A stretch of 64,000 bases of DNA from Prorocentrum cordatum (GCA_963575745.1 CAUYUJ010012113.1:1114559-1178558), one strand, 5' to 3'; counted from the stretch's first letter, positions 30,707-43,057 are shown. Program-made: numbers and translations. The notes: generated from the sequence alone by a model not told the origin.

Positions 30707-30927
30707 CGGGCGCGGTCGGACCCCTCCGGCGGCCGCGGTCAGACCCGGGCGGCCGCATCTCTTCCGGAACCGGGGCCCCGACCCTGTCCCCAGGGCCGGC
30801 CTTACGTGCGCAGTCGTTCGTCGGGGGCCCAAGGGCCGCGCGAGGGCTCTCCCCGGGCGGCCCCAGGGCTGCGCGAGGGGCCTCCCAGGGGCCTGGAGAT
30901 CGGCGCGCGAAGTTGCCGCACAATTCA

Positions 30928-31132
30928 GCCACGCGCAGAGGGGGGGGGAGGGGAGGGGAAGGGGGGGGGGGGGGGGGGAAAAGGGGGGGGAGGGGGGAGG
31001 GGCGTCTTAGAAGCACCCCTGCTGCTTAGACGGCGCGGGCCTTACCTGTAGATGTGAACCCGGCGCCTTCTAAGAAGCAGCCTCCTCCTGAGAAGCCCTT
31101 CCCCCTCCCTCCACCCCCTTGTGCGCACCGCC
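30928..31132. mobile_element. Hairpin element C, copy 1
   Basis: The left end CACGCGCAGAGGGGGGG and the right end CCCCCTTGTGCGCACCGCC are imperfect inverted repeats. Inside are GGCGCGGGCCTTACCTGTAG and GCGCCTTCTAAGAAGCAGCC. The internal words recur in copy 2 at 32,112, and the ends recur in copy 3 at 44,691. No coding capacity. Confidence 0.65.
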
Positions 31133-31596
31133 AAGCAATGCTTCTTCCAGAACGTGGGAGTCTGGGGAGAAGGCTTGTCAGCGATCCTCGGCGCTGGCGC
31201 CGGCCGCCGCTCCCGCCCCTAGTCGGTTGCTGCCAATTCTATCCCGGCCCAAGGTGTGCCCAGGAGGGCCCAGCATGGGTTGCAAAGTGGCGCGCGGGAA
31301 GCTGGAGACACCTTGGCTTCTAGCAACACCCGACCGCGCCCACTTTCGCGCGCGCGAGGGCCACAGAGAGGAGCTCTCGCGCGCGCGACGTGGCGGTACT
31401 GGCGCCCATCTCCACGCGGTGTGCCACGCTGGCGGCTCTGGGGGCTCCAGAGTGGCGCTGAGATATAGGGGGCACCTCGGTCCAGAACCATATCTGGCAG
31501 CACCCGGCCAGGGAGCCTGGGCGTCTCGCTCGCGAGGCCTCCTCGCCGCTCGCGGCCTCGAAGGCCTCGGAGAGTCCCGGAGTGACGCGGACGGGG

Positions 31597-31673
31597 GGAG
31601 GAGGAGGAGGAGGAGGAGGAGGAGGAGGAGGAGGAGGAGGAGGAGGAGGAGGAGGAGGAGGAGGAGGAGGAGG
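31597..31673. repeat. GGA microsatellite
   Basis: Nearly pure GGA run. Confidence 0.95.
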
Positions 31674-31845
31674 CTCGAAGAGCGAACGACGCCCAGAGCC
31701 TCCACCTCCAGAGCCTCGACCTTCGAGCCTCGGCCGGCGGTCCTTGGCGCGCGCGCGCTCCTGCGCGCGCGCGTCGGCCAGAGAGGAGCTCGCGCGCGCG
31801 GCGCGGCGGCACCGGCGCCTCGCGCGGCTGCGCGGGGGCCTCGCG

Positions 31846-32058
31846 CGCCTGAGGCCGCGCCCCTCAGCTCGTCGCCGCCGCTGCCGACCGTTGGGCTCGA
31901 GGCTCGCGGCTCGAGGCTCGCGGCTCGAGGCTGGCGGCTCGCGGCTCGAGGGTCGCGGCTCGAGGCTCGAGGGTCGAGGATCTCGGTTCGACGGTCGCGC
32001 CTGAGGCCGCGCCCCTCAGTTTGTCGCCGCCGCTGCCGGTCGTGAGGCTCGGAGGCTC
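31846..32058. repeat. GGCTCGAGGCTCGC minisatellite between direct repeats
   Basis: A segment beginning GCGCCTGAGGCCGCGCCCCT at about 31,846 recurs at about 31,997. Between them lie some seven units of a ~14-bp GGCTCGAGGCTCGC repeat, each carrying CTCGAG. Confidence 0.85.
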
Positions 32059-32111
32059 GATTGGCAAGGCAGGCTCTCGAAGAAGAGAAACGACAACGCT
32101 CAAATGTTCGA

Positions 32112-32252
32112 CCACGCGCAGAGAGGGCATCTGGAAAGGAGGCTGCTCCTTAGAGGGCGCGGGCCTTGTAGATGTAGCGCTGGCGCCCTCAAAGAAGCAG
32201 CCATTCTCTGAGAAGCCTGCGCCCCTCCCTCTGCCCCGCTGCGCACGCCGCC
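32112..32252. mobile_element. Hairpin element C, copy 2
   Basis: Ends CCACGCGCAGAG and CTGCGCACGCCGCC. Internal GGGCGCGGGCCTTGTAGATG and GCGCCCTCAAAGAAGCAGCC match copy 1. Confidence 0.65.
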
Positions 32253-32408
32253 GAGGAACACACACGGGGCGCTCCAGAAAAGGGCCCTCGCCTTCGAGCA
32301 TCGAAGGCGTCGGCATCTCCTCGGAGGAAGGCTAGCGGATGGCGGCGGAAGCAGAGCGAAGGCTGGCGGAAGCAAGGAGCTGCCGTCCAGGAGATGACGT
32401 CTCTTTGT

Positions 32409-32622
32409 GGTTCGGGTCGGGCCTGACGAAAGGGGGGGATTGGGTAAGGGGGGGGTGCAAAATCTGCTGCTTGCAGCCGGTTTCGGCCCCACCGAGGAGC
32501 CCATTTCTCGAGACATAGCCGCCTCCGGCGCCTCCGGCGCCGGCAGGCGCCAGGAAAATCAACTACGTGAGCTGATTCTCAAACCCCCCTTTTGCTATCC
32601 CCCCCTTTCGCCCGGCCCGATC
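32409..32622. mobile_element. Hairpin element D
   Basis: The left arm contains CGAAAGGGGGGGATTGGG (32,428 onward). The right arm (32,574-32,622), reverse complemented, contains GCGAAAGGGGGGGATAGC. Arms are about 50 bp with a ~110-bp loop. This MITE-like structure has no ORF. Confidence 0.65.
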
Positions 32623-32771
32623 AGGGTGTCCAGAATTCGCCACTGGAGCGACACAGCAAAACGGGGTCGCCTTCACCGAGGTTGGTGCGGAAGCTGCACG
32701 CGTAAGGTCGCGCGCAAGCGCCCTCGTTTCCAGTGTAGCGTTCGTATGGTCGCCGCTCACATGTTTCGGAT

Positions 32772-32888
32772 GTCCGCGTGGATTTCTTGGATCTGCGCAG
32801 GATCCACCCTGTGTCCGGCGCCACCCCTGGCGCGCGGAGCGCGCCTGGAATGGGGCTTTCAGCGCAAAGCCAAAAAATCCACGCGGAC
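32772..32888. mobile_element. Hairpin element E
   Basis: The arm at 32,772-32,800 starts GTCCGCGTGGATTTCTTGG. The reverse complement of 32,860-32,888 starts GTCCGCGTGGATTTTTTGG. The 29-bp arms differ at four positions. No ORF. Confidence 0.6.
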
Positions 32889-32904
32889 CTCCGACGTTCT
32901 CCAG

Positions 32905-33065
32905 GGCGACGAGATCTATACACATCCACCGCCGCTGGCCAGGCCCTTCTTGGGCCCAGGAGCGGTGTATATGCCTCCCTGGCCAAGCCATGGGGGCGTA
33001 TGCACCGCTCCTGGACCGAGAATGGGCCTTGCCAGCGGCGGTGGATGTGTGTAGATCTCGTCGCC
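32905..33065. mobile_element. Hairpin element F
   Basis: Two 71-bp arms (32,905-32,975 and 32,995-33,065) are inverted copies differing at about nine positions, with a 19-bp loop. Each arm starts GGCGACGAGATCTA. A looser relative occurs at 59,346-59,475. The long near-palindrome could form a cruciform or give a hairpin RNA. Confidence 0.75.
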
Positions 33066-33439
33066 TTCTTTTCTGTCGATTCCGTTTCCTCCTCCGGGCT
33101 CGAGGATCGAGGCTCCGTTGGGCGTTGTCGCCCCCCTGCGGGCCTCCGGGGGCTCCCCGGGTGCCGCGGTCTGGGACGGGCCGCCCGCCCCGGGTCGTGA
33201 GGGTGGGGGGCCTCGGGGGTCGAGGCTCACAGTTCGAGGATGAGGGCCCTGTCCGACTCTGCTGCAGAATTGGGGATAACGCCGAGATCGAGAGGGATAG
33301 CTACAAAGAGACACACACGTACGTAGATTCTCAGAAACAGATGCGAAGATATGGGATGTGGGGGGAGAAAAATACAGGGGATCCTGGGGTTCGTGTCTCT
33401 ATTCATTAGAGAGGCCTTACGGCCGGTGCCGCCGACCCT

Positions 33440-33475
33440 GAACGACGACGACGACGATGGCGACGACGACGACGA

Positions 33476-33519
<44 letters not shown>

Positions 33520-33571
33520 ACCACGACGACCACGACGACCACGGACGACCGCGGACGACGGCGGCGGCGAA

Positions 33572-33634
<63 letters not shown>

Positions 33635-33640
33635 CGCTCT
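33440..33640. repeat. GAC/ACG trinucleotide tract
   Basis: GAC triplets with a GGC run and CCACGAC units. Poly-Asp, poly-Thr and poly-Arg frames are artefacts. Confidence 0.95.
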
Positions 33641-33659
33641 CGGGAGCATCGTGGGGGTA

Positions 33660-34150
33660 GTTTGTGGGGCCTCTTTGGAGGGAGGCTCTTGGGGCCTCTT
33701 TGGAGTGGGCCTCTTGGGGCTTCCTGGGGGTCTCTTAGGGGCTTCTTGCGACCTCTTGGGGCCTCTGGGGGCCTCATGGGAGCCTCCCAGGCCGAGGGCT
33801 CGAAATGTCCTTTCGGGTCCCCCACCTGGGCTCCCTCTCGAAGCCGTCTTGGGGGCCTCGTGGGCTGTCTTGGAGGCCTCTTTCGCGGTCTTCGGGCCCT
33901 GTTGGGTCGAACACGTCGCGAACGCCCAAATCTTCTTTGTTATCAACAAAAATCAACGTTAGGAGAGTTCTTGGCAGTGCTCTTGTAGGCCTCCTCTCGG
34001 GTCGTTTTGAAAATCTCTTGTGCAGTCTGGAGGCTACTTTGGCGTCTTGGACTGATAGTTCGGCGATTCGGTGCCCTCGAGTACCGTCTTGGGGGCCTCC
34101 TGGGGCACTTTTGCTCCGTCTCGGGGCTGTTCCGTGCCCTGGAACCGCCT
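33660..34150 (+). repeat. GGCCTCTTGG degenerate repeat block
   Basis: Units such as GGGGCCTCTTTGGAGG and TTGGGGCCTCTGGGGGCCTC, in the same orientation as the other nine blocks. Confidence 0.8.
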
Positions 34151-35470
34151 GAAGGGAATTCTACCTGGGTCTGGACCCACCCCCCAGGACTTACCCCCAA
34201 GGACCGCCCCCCCTGGCGGGGAAGGGATCAAAAGGAAGGGGTTCCCTTCGACTCAGCTACATCGTCGCTCAATGTCGCTGTGGCTGGCGCGCGTAAGGAG
34301 GAGGGCCCAGGGAAAGGAGACGGGGGACGACGGAGACGACGATTGACGCAGACGACGAGGAGACGACGGAGACGGAGCCGACGACATAGACGACGAGGAG
34401 ACGACGGAAACGACACGACGACGACGGCGACCAACGGAAGAGCGCCCTCCACACGCCGACATGCTCGGCGGAGCTGTGTCTCCCTGGGCCTCTTCACGAT
34501 CGCGCCCGCCTTTCCCTTGTCCCCACGGCTGGAGTCGCTGGCACGCTCGTGCCCCGCGGGAGCTCATTGAACTCGGACCTCCCAGTCGAGCTTCTGCTCT
34601 TCTGGGAGGCGCAACGGTTGCGTCCCACGGCTGGAGTCGCTCCGACATCTTGACCAGGGCGCGACCGAGGGTCGGCCCGCGGAGCAGCGGTGTGCCTTCC
34701 TGGCCCCCCAGAGTGTCGGGGACGGCGGCTCGAGGCTCTGCCTCGGAGTGGCCGGCCCCTCGGCTGGAGCGGTCTGCCCGTCCCGATCGGAGCTCGGCGA
34801 TCGAGGTTCTGTGCTTGGGGCTCCTCGTTGCTGTGGTCGGGACGGCCCGCCCGTCCCGACCTCGAGGGTCGGGTGCCGAGGATCGAGGATCCAGCGTCTC
34901 GAGCGTGTTTGGCCCTCCGGGGGGCTCCTCGTCTCCGTGGCCAGCCCCGCCTCCGACTTTGGGTTTTGGACGGGCCCCTGGACAGCTCCAGGGTCCGCGT
35001 TCTGGCGCGTGGTTCCCGGCAGTTCTGTGCATCTGGCCGGGCTCCGGGACCACGAACCTCGACTCGAGACAAGTCGTCGAGACGAGTCGGGGCCTCCACA
35101 GCCCCCACGCTGCGCAGCGGCAAGCACTGCCTGGGGCTTTTGGATCGCAGTGCCCGCGGCTCTTTGCCAGCGCCCTGCGTCAGCATGGAGGGAAGGAGGC
35201 CTGGAGCTGTTGCGCGTGGCACCACTCTCGAGCTCCCAGAGGACGCCCCCAGTCCAGGACCCGCCTCCCCAGGAGTCCCTTTCCTTCGGCACCACCTTCG
35301 GCAGGAGTGGCCCGAGTGGGGGCCAAAGCCGAGCGACGCTGCGCCCAGGCCTGCGCGGGAGGGCCCAGGGAGGAACATCCCGCTTTGCCGGAGGAGCGGG
35401 AAGCTATCGGAGCGCTTTGGCCCAAGCCTGAAGCACCCGCGCGATGAGTCCGTGTGCCAGTGTCCATGTC
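34151..35470. other. No gene recognised; GC-rich with GAC-like stretch
   Basis: A degenerate GACGACGGAGACG stretch (34,318-34,440) is followed by about 1 kb of GC-rich non-repetitive sequence with open frames in several phases on both strands. None has a recognisable domain or a convincing single coding frame. Confidence 0.45.
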
Positions 35471-35476
35471 CATGTC

Positions 35477-35585
35477 CGTGAGCCTGTGTGTGTGTGTGTC
35501 CGTATGTGTGTGTGTGTCTGTGTGTGTGTGTGTGTGTCCGTGTGTGTGTGTGTGTGTGTGTGTGTCCGTGTGTGTGAGTGCGTGT
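35477..35585. repeat. GT microsatellite
   Basis: GTGTGT with regular CCGTGTG interruptions. Confidence 0.95.
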
Positions 35586-35717
35586 GCCCGTATTCCCGAT
35601 ATCCCGCGATCCGATACAGCTCAGGCCCGTGACCTCCACTGGCCCCCACAGGGGGAGGTAGGGAGGGATGGGGGGGGAGGGAGGGAGGAGGACAAGGAGG
35701 AGAATGAGGAGACGGGG

Positions 35718-35780
35718 GAGGAGGAGGAGGAGGAGGAGGAGGAGGAGGAGGAGGAGGAGGAGGAGGAGGAGGAGGAGGAC
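35718..35780. repeat. GGA microsatellite
   Basis: Nearly pure GGA run. Confidence 0.95.
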
Positions 35781-35829
35781 GAGCATATGAGATGGAGGAT
35801 AGCAGGGGGAAGATGAGGAGGACCAGTGT

Positions 35830-36479
35830 GGGCCCAAGATGCATCAACGGTGTTGCAATACATCATCCCCCCAATGGTCCCTTGTTCGTTGTGGAAGTTC
35901 CCTTGTGGAAGACAAGGGTGTGAGGAGCCTCGGCCGCATGAAAACACCATCCCTGGGGCTTCAGCGCCGCGAATCAATGTGACTGCCGTGTCCTGATATG
36001 CCCAAATTGCGCCAGAACGCAATTCCTTGTATTCTAGCCCAACCCTTTGACGTCAGTGTTGCGTCCTGACAATCCGAAGTCGTGACAGAACATTATTCCG
36101 CGGACCCATACGCACTCTTGTACTTGTTCCAGGATTTGCAATCGAACGCTCTCGGTGCTAAAGCGAGGACCACATGTTGAAAAGGAGCCTCCCTCATAAG
36201 TGCAGCGTCTGCAAACTTGTCAGGCAAATGCGGCGCTAACGATATAGCTACATTAGAAAACGGCCCGCCCTCCATCCGTGAAATGATTTCAGTATTGTAG
36301 TGGCCTTCGGCCAGTGCCGCCGATCCGGGGCGCTCCGACTGATGTGATCCTTTTTCGCCCTCGTCCCTCCTCTCTTTTTCCCTCCCCTCCTCTCACTCAG
36401 CATTTATCCAGAGGCCGTCGGCCTATCCCGCCACTGTGCGTGGGTGGTGGGTCAGAGGCCTCATGGATGCTGGTTGGGA
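35830..36479. other. No gene recognised
   Basis: Comparatively unique, less GC-rich sequence. No domain, repeat or RNA gene was recognised. Confidence 0.5.
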
Positions 36480-36665
36480 TCTCGTGGTTGGCTGGGACTT
36501 CTGGGGGCCTCTTGGGCGCCTCTTGGGGCTTCTTGGGGGCCTCTTGGGCTTCTTGGGGCCACTAGAGGGCCTCTTGGGGGTCTCTTGGGAGCCTCTTGGG
36601 GCTTCTTGGGGGCCTCTTCTGCGCCCCTTGGGGCCTCTTGGAGGCCTCCTCGGAGCCTCTTGGTG
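36480..36665 (+). repeat. GGCCTCTTGG degenerate repeat block (short)
   Basis: Units of CTTGGGGGCCTCTTGGG. It is followed by GGGAGGGGTGGTACTCGAG, a word also found as GGAGGGGTGGTACTCAAG inside the element at 8,259-9,056, so this may be another element fragment. Confidence 0.75.
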
Positions 36666-37047
36666 CGGGAGGGGTGGTACTCGAGTTCGGAACCCCCTCG
36701 GAGGCCACGATCCTTGTGAGGGGTGTCAAAAAACGCATCCGCCGGAAACTCGCACCCCCCCCCCCCCCACCCCCCCTTCCCCGGCAGAGCCACCCCGGCA
36801 ACCCCCCAGAGGCTGAGGCTCAGCCTCGAGGCTGTAGCTGAGACTCCTTGAAACTCACACGCCGGATCGGCGGATTTGCTGACGTTTCGGAGCCACGCTT
36901 ATGGATCGGCCGGCCTCCATCCGTGAAGCAATTGCAAATCTCAAGCTTCCGGGTGAGATACATGGCTAGAAAGTCTGGAGCGAAACGCCTGGCCCGCCCT
37001 ACCGACGCACCTGAAGGTGCGACAGGGAGGAAAGTCTCATCATGAAG

Positions 37048-37205
37048 AGGGATGGAGGAGGAGGAGGAGGAGGAGGAGGAGGAGGAGGAGGAGAAGGAGG
37101 AGGAGAAAAGGACGAGGACATGATGCAGGATGAGGAGGGGTGGAGCAGGAGGGCAGGGAGGAGCACGAGGAGCAGGACGAGGAGGAGGAGGAGGAGGAGG
37201 AGGAC
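37048..37205. repeat. GGA microsatellites (two)
   Basis: GGA runs at about 37,048-37,100 and 37,175-37,205. Confidence 0.9.
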
Positions 37206-38110
37206 CTCCGGGCCACGAGGCGCGCAGCCCTGGCCGCGCTCTCGCGCCGCAGCTGCCTCTGCATGGCCGCCGCGCTGCGCTCGCGCTCGCTGTGCCGGTG
37301 GGCCGTGGCGGCCTGGCGTATCGGGGCTTCAGGCGGCCCTGCGGAGGGCCTTCGGACCCAGACCCCCAACGCATTGAAACAATCAGGACGGTTTTTTTTC
37401 TAGATTCTCGGTCTCTAGCGGCCCTCGCCGGGCCCCAGGACCGTCAACAGAACGACTCAGGATGAAAAACCGGTCCTGGGGAATGGGTCGAGACTTCCGG
37501 GGACCCCGTATTGAAACAAACACGACGTCGGATCTCTGGGGAGCGGCTCCCTTCGGATGCGGGCGAGTGCGTCCTTTGCAACGATGGCCCCCCAGATCTA
37601 CGCAATCTTTCGTGCGATCGTTCGCGCGGGATACGCATACCGTACAATGTCATCACGTGGTTGCCACGCATCACGTGCCACATGATGGACTATTGCATGT
37701 TTCGCTTGCGACCCCATGACAAAAGGACCCTTCTGCCCTGAACCAATGTCTGCGCATCGCCTAAGATCCAGGCACTTCATTTTTTTGAGCCAGGCGTGTT
37801 ACCCGGGGCTCTCACAGATCGATCCAGCTCGAACAATCATGCAGAGAGATGGGGTCCATGGCTCCGGTGGTGAATTTGTACTCTGCCTGTTGTTTGTTTC
37901 GCGCCGTCGGGTAGCAGGGTCCCCCCTCCTCGCCCACTGTGCCTTCTCACGGCCCCCAACTGCTCTGTCGCCTCCTCCTGACCTGCTGCTCCTTCTCCTG
38001 CCCCCTTTCCTGAAAGCCCCCCCTTCCCCCGGGCACTGACGGTGGACGCGGCCCGATCTAGCGAGGAAGCCGAGCCCGCCGGTGGCCCGATGTTTTTTGG
38101 GGGGTCGGCA
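37206..38110. other. No gene; two dispersed repeat fragments
   Basis: 37,467-37,520 is an inverted partner of 3,013-3,075, and 37,814-37,875 is a direct partner of 8,160-8,225. The rest is mixed sequence without a supportable gene. Confidence 0.5.
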
Positions 38111-38112
38111 GG

Positions 38113-38510
38113 CGGAGGAGGAGGAGGAGGAGGAGGAGGAGGAGAAGGAGGAGGATGAGGAGGAGGAGGAGCAGCAGGAGCAGGAGCAGAAGCAGGAGCA
38201 GGAGGAGGAGGAGGAGGAGGAGGAGGAGGAGGAGGAGAGAGGAGGAGAGGAGGAGGAGGAGGAGAGGGAGGAGGAGGAGATGGGGGAGGAGGAGGAGGAG
38301 GAGGAGGAGGAGGAGGAGGAGGAGGAGGAGGAGGAGGAGGAGGAGGAGGAGGAGGAGGAGGGGAGGAGGGGGATCTAGGGGGAGGAGGAGGAGGAGGAGG
38401 AGGAGGAGGAGGAGGACGGGGGAGGAGGAGAGAGGAGGAGGAAGAGGAGAAGGAGGAGGAGAAGGAGAAAGGGGGAGGATAATGTGGAGGAGGAGGGGGA
38501 GGAGAATGAG
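38113..38510. repeat. 400-bp GGA microsatellite
   Basis: The longest GGA tract in the window, with AGA, GCA and GGG interruptions. All long frames across it are low complexity. Confidence 0.95.
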
Positions 38511-38764
38511 GAGGAGGAGTGGGTAGGGTTGAAGTAGGTGATGCGTGGGTGCGCTGACGCACATAGTTTTCCTCCTGTGCGCCGATGGTCTGCCATCGGC
38601 GGATAGAGTTCTACGACGGCAGGCTACGGCCAAGGTGCTTTGAGAACTTTGTGCGTGGGGACCCCCACACGCACACTTTATGTTGGGCGAGGCGGCCTCG
38701 CGCGTCTAACCGCCCGAGGCCTCAGTGACCATTTAAGACCACGCACGCCAGCCGCCATCACCCC

Positions 38765-38951
38765 CCCACACGCACACACACACACACGCACACACACACA
38801 CACACGCACACACACAGTTTGTTTTGGCGTCGCGGCCTCGCGCGCAGCGTCGAGGCGTTGAAGGTTGAAACCAGCAGATGCGCGCGCGCGTCTAACCGCC
38901 CGGGCCTTCAGTGACCACTGAAGGCATCGCAGCGCCAGTCGCCAGAACCTC

Positions 38952-38984
<33 letters not shown>

Positions 38985-39300
38985 ACACACACACAGACAC
39001 ACACAGACACACACACACTCACACACACACACATACTCACACACACACTTTCTCGCGTTGCGGCCGCTCGCGCAGCGACGCGGCGGAGCCAGGCAGACAG
39101 ACGCACAGACAGACACACGCACATACACACAATGTTTCACCCCGTGGCGTGGTGGCGACACCATCGCACGATTCTAGAACGAAGCAACCATGGGCTTCGC
39201 ACGCACACACATACACACACCGCATACAAAAAGACACACACGCACACACGCACGCACACGCACACACACACACATACACGCGCGCGCACGCACACAAACA
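38765..39300. repeat. Three CA microsatellites
   Basis: CA runs at 38,768-38,816, 38,953-39,050 and about 39,201-39,300 are separated by similar spacers. The two spacers before 38,765 and 38,953 share CTAACCGCCCG...CAGTGACCA and GTCGCGGCCTCGCGCG-type words, so the array may be a duplicated unit ending in CA repeats. Confidence 0.9.
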
Positions 39301-42300
39301 CGTACGCAACACAGTACCCGCATTCCCCACCATCTCACCACGCAACACCCCACTGGGGGTGGTCCATTGGCGTTGGCAGGGAAGCACACTAGTTTGGAAT
39401 GGGAGGGGTCTGGGATCTAGATCATTTGCCTCCCTAGCCAGGCTGAGTGCCTAATACGGTAGGTTTGTGTCGTGTCGTTGCGGCGGCGACCCCAGCACGG
39501 GCGTTCCGGGTTGAACGTTGCCTGTGGCAAAGAATCGGGCGATGCTGACCGATCTTCGCTGTCCGACGATGCCGACCGATCTTGGCTGTCCGAGGGCCGC
39601 GATCGCACAACGGTGAACGATCCACCGTGGGGTCAGAAACCAGTGCCGAAGTCGTCATGACACAAGCCTGTTGTGCGCATAACCCATGTGGTGGGCAAGC
39701 CAGAGTCGTCGCCGTCGCATGGTTGGCGCAAGGCGCCGGGTTGCGCACAGACAGCCCGCCTAGGTGGTCCCCGACTGGCCTCGACAGGCCCTCCGAATGT
39801 AACCCAGCGGGGACTCCCTGGGAGGCTCGCGGTGGCCAGCCAGGACTACCTGGAGGGGCTGTCGGTGCGCAGCCCGAAGCCTTACCACGCATCCCCCTCC
39901 TCCCTCTCCCTCTTTCAGCTGCGGCGCATAGCTTGGCAGGAGAATCGGCTGCAGGACCGTATGTAGCAGGGCTAAGCCTAAACGGTATTTTTCCTGTTCG
40001 TTTTGTTTTCGTTTTCCCTCGGGTTGTCTTCAAGCCGCCTTTGCCGCAAAACGAAGTCGAAACGAAAACGGCCCACGAAATCGCCAAAACACCGATTAGG
40101 TCCAGCCCTGGTATGTAGATTTCGTTGACATCTGGCCACAGCACACGAGAGGATCGATCAACCAAGCATGGCCGCAAGCAGCGCTTTTCTATCAAAAAAC
40201 TGTCCCATCCCACCACCGATGCCGTCGCGGGTGCCCAGCTGCGTCCAGGCCCCGCGCTCGCGGCGCGGCACTTCCTCCTGGTGGCCTGGCAACGGTGGGG
40301 CCGGAGCTCGCGGCGAAAGGCGCCCCCCTCATCCCCCCCCACCCCTGCGGGGCGGGAGGTGTTTTTTTTGTTGGATTCCTGGCGGGACAGGGGGGGGGGG
40401 GAAATAAGAGGGAAAGGTGCCGATATCGCCGCCCTGCCCTCGCTTCATCCCTTTTGGGTCTCCCGGGAGGCCCTTGCCGCCCCTGCTCGGCTCGACTCGA
40501 AGTTCTGGTGAGAGTGCAACCCAGGAGAGGGCCAGAGAGTAGCGGTGTTGGTACCTAGTGGTTCCTCGAGGAATGGGATGGGTGGGAAGGTGGAAGAAGT
40601 GGGGGTGCATTTTCTCTGGCCCTTTTCGTGGTCCCTCGGGCCTCTGTCCGTCGCCTTGGCCGCTGGCGGCTGATTTTGCCTCGTGAGGCCTTAGGGCCCC
40701 CCTGTGTGAGGTCGCAGCAGCAGCGCTGTCCCCCCTGAGCGGCAAAGACCGCAGCCTCCGCGGCACCAGCCGCGGAGGCGTCGGCCGCGTCGCGAGAGCG
40801 ACATTGGGCCGCGCTCGAAAGGCTCGAAAGTGGGGGTGTGGAGGAAGGGTTCGGCAAACCTTGGTGGCGGCACGTGGTCCTTCGCTCAGGGTGCTGGCCT
40901 GTTGTCTGTCATTGAAGGGCCGAGCCAGGGCCCTTTCCTTCTCCTCGCAGGAGGATGGGGCAGGCGTGCGTATGGGGGAAGGGGAGGTCAGGGAGAAGTG
41001 GAAGACGATGAGGAAGGAATATGATGAGGGAGGAGCAGGGACGAGGGGGAGAAGGACTAGGAGGAGGAAACAGACGTTCGACTCTGGCGCGTTCTGGACG
41101 TCGCCCTGTTCTTCGCTACCCGACTTCCACATCAACATCTCACAGACCTTGCTCTTTCGGTGACCTCCTCGTCCCTCTCTTGTTGCCCGTCCTCTTGCCT
41201 CCTTCCCCTCATCCCACCTGCTTCCTCCTCTATCGCCGATCGCCTTCCCCTGCACATTATCATATAATTTCTCTTCTTCCCAACTCATCCACCATCTCCA
41301 TCCCTTCATCCCTCCTCCTGCTACAGCTCCTACTCGTCTTCTTCATCCATCATTGTTTCCCAGCTCCCTCATCGTTCTCATTGTTCCCCCCTGCTGAGCC
41401 TCCTCCTCCCCCCCGGCCTCGTCCTGCCCGTCCTTCTCCTCCTCCTCCTCCTCCTCCTCCTCGTGCTCATGCTTTGGCATCTCCGCGATCCCCAAGCTCA
41501 TGAGAGAATCTGGCCCCGCTGGCGCATGCCAGCGTGCGTCTTGGTTCTTGGCATTCAGGGGAAGATCAGTTCACAGGGAAGTCGGCGGAACCCAGTGCGC
41601 AGAGCGGGCCGGGACCGTTCGGAGCAGCTTCCCCACAGAAGTCCCAGGGTACTGCGCCAGGGTCCTCCCTTCTGGTCCTCGTCTTTCGCTTGCTCCCACC
41701 CTCATTCCCATCCCACACTTTTGCGCTCCTGCTGCGTTCTGGCTCCCCCCCGAGACCGGAGCTGGCCGTCGGTGGACATTCGATCGGAGCTGGCCGTCGG
41801 AGCTCTGCTCGGGCACACCCCGGAGAGTTTCACGCTTTCGGGGTCTCTCTGCCGCGCGCAGCCGAGTGGCCGCCGGCCAGAAGAGAGTCTGAGCTCGCCC
41901 GCCAGCAGCTTCCACGGCGGGCCACGACGGCAACCACCAGAGACGGCTCTCGGCGACGAGGGTTCTGCTGGGGAGAATCGAGTTTCGACCACCAGAGTCC
42001 AGTTCGATCCGATCGGTCCGGTTCGATATCGACTTCGGCCAGCCCGATTCGGCTCAAGGGCCGGTTTCGGGCGATCCGAGGAGGACTACTGATGCTTGCA
42101 TGGCGCTGTTGTGCATACTGGCGCAGCCCATCCGACTCGACTTCGATTCAGTGCCGATGAGGCACCATTCGATGCAAGTCTCGATCCGATCCGTTTTCCC
42201 CATCCGACAGTGGTCATTCCTGATCTGGCCACCAGCAGCACCACGATCCCGTGTCCCCGCTTACTCCACGATCCATCTGCACGTATTATCCACGCTCACT

Positions 42301-42459
42301 TCTTGAAACGAAGATCCACTACTCGCCCGGGGGTGGTTCTGGTGTTTGCCGTTTCCCCCTGACGAACGGAGCAATTTGTTCACCACCACGCACACCGCTT
42401 GAGTTGTGGGCTTGCTCTGAGCATTCAGCGGCAGCGGCACGAGCCTCACACTTCTAGAA
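39301..42459. other. No gene; dispersed fragments and a purine/pyrimidine domain
   Basis: A 27-bp duplication (GACCGATCTTCGCTGTCCGA) sits at about 39,545-39,598. An inverted pair of CGTTTTCGTTTT-like words lies at 39,997-40,070. A purine-rich stretch (40,960-41,080) is followed by a pyrimidine-rich one (41,165-41,465). At 41,985-42,130 there is a repeat shared with 3,140-3,260. No protein family was recognised in any frame. Confidence 0.4.
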
Positions 42460-43040
42460 CTCTCTTGGGCCATCATGGGCCATCTTGGGGCTTCTTGGGA
42501 CTCGGTTGGGGCCATTCTGGGGTCACCTTGAGGCATGACACCCATTTGTCCACTCTCTTGGGTCGCTTTGCGGCTCTCCTGAAGCCTTGCTGGGGCCTTC
42601 TCGAGGGATCGTCGGACCCTCACGGGGCCCTGCCGTGTAGCCTCGGTGCCCTGTGAGGGTTCTGGCGGAACGCTCTTGGGGCCCCCGCGGGGCTCGAGAA
42701 GCCCATTTGATGTCGAAGAAGCAAGAGGTCCCAACACAGCAAGACGCACGAGCTTTTACCATGATTCAGGCCGCCTTGCGGGCCTGCGATTGAGGGTATT
42801 CGGCCACCGAGGACCAGATGTGCAGTCCACGGGGCATTCCAAGACCCTCTTGGGCCACTTTGGCATCGTCTTTGGGCGTCTTGGGGCCACCATGGGGACA
42901 CCTCAAGGCGTGGCGCCGGTTGACCTGCGCTCTCGGGCCGTTCGCTGGCCCTCCAGGGGCTCTCTCTTGGGGCCATCTTGTGAGATCTTAGGGCCTTCGT
43001 CGGGCTCTCTTCGGCCCCCCAGGGGTCTCCAGGAGGGAGA
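42460..43040 (+). repeat. GGCCTCTTGG degenerate repeat block
   Basis: Units such as CTTGGGCCATCATGGGCCATC and CCTCTTGGGCCACTTTGGC, same orientation as the other blocks. Confidence 0.7.
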
Positions 43041-43057
43041 GGGGCATATTGGGGGCA

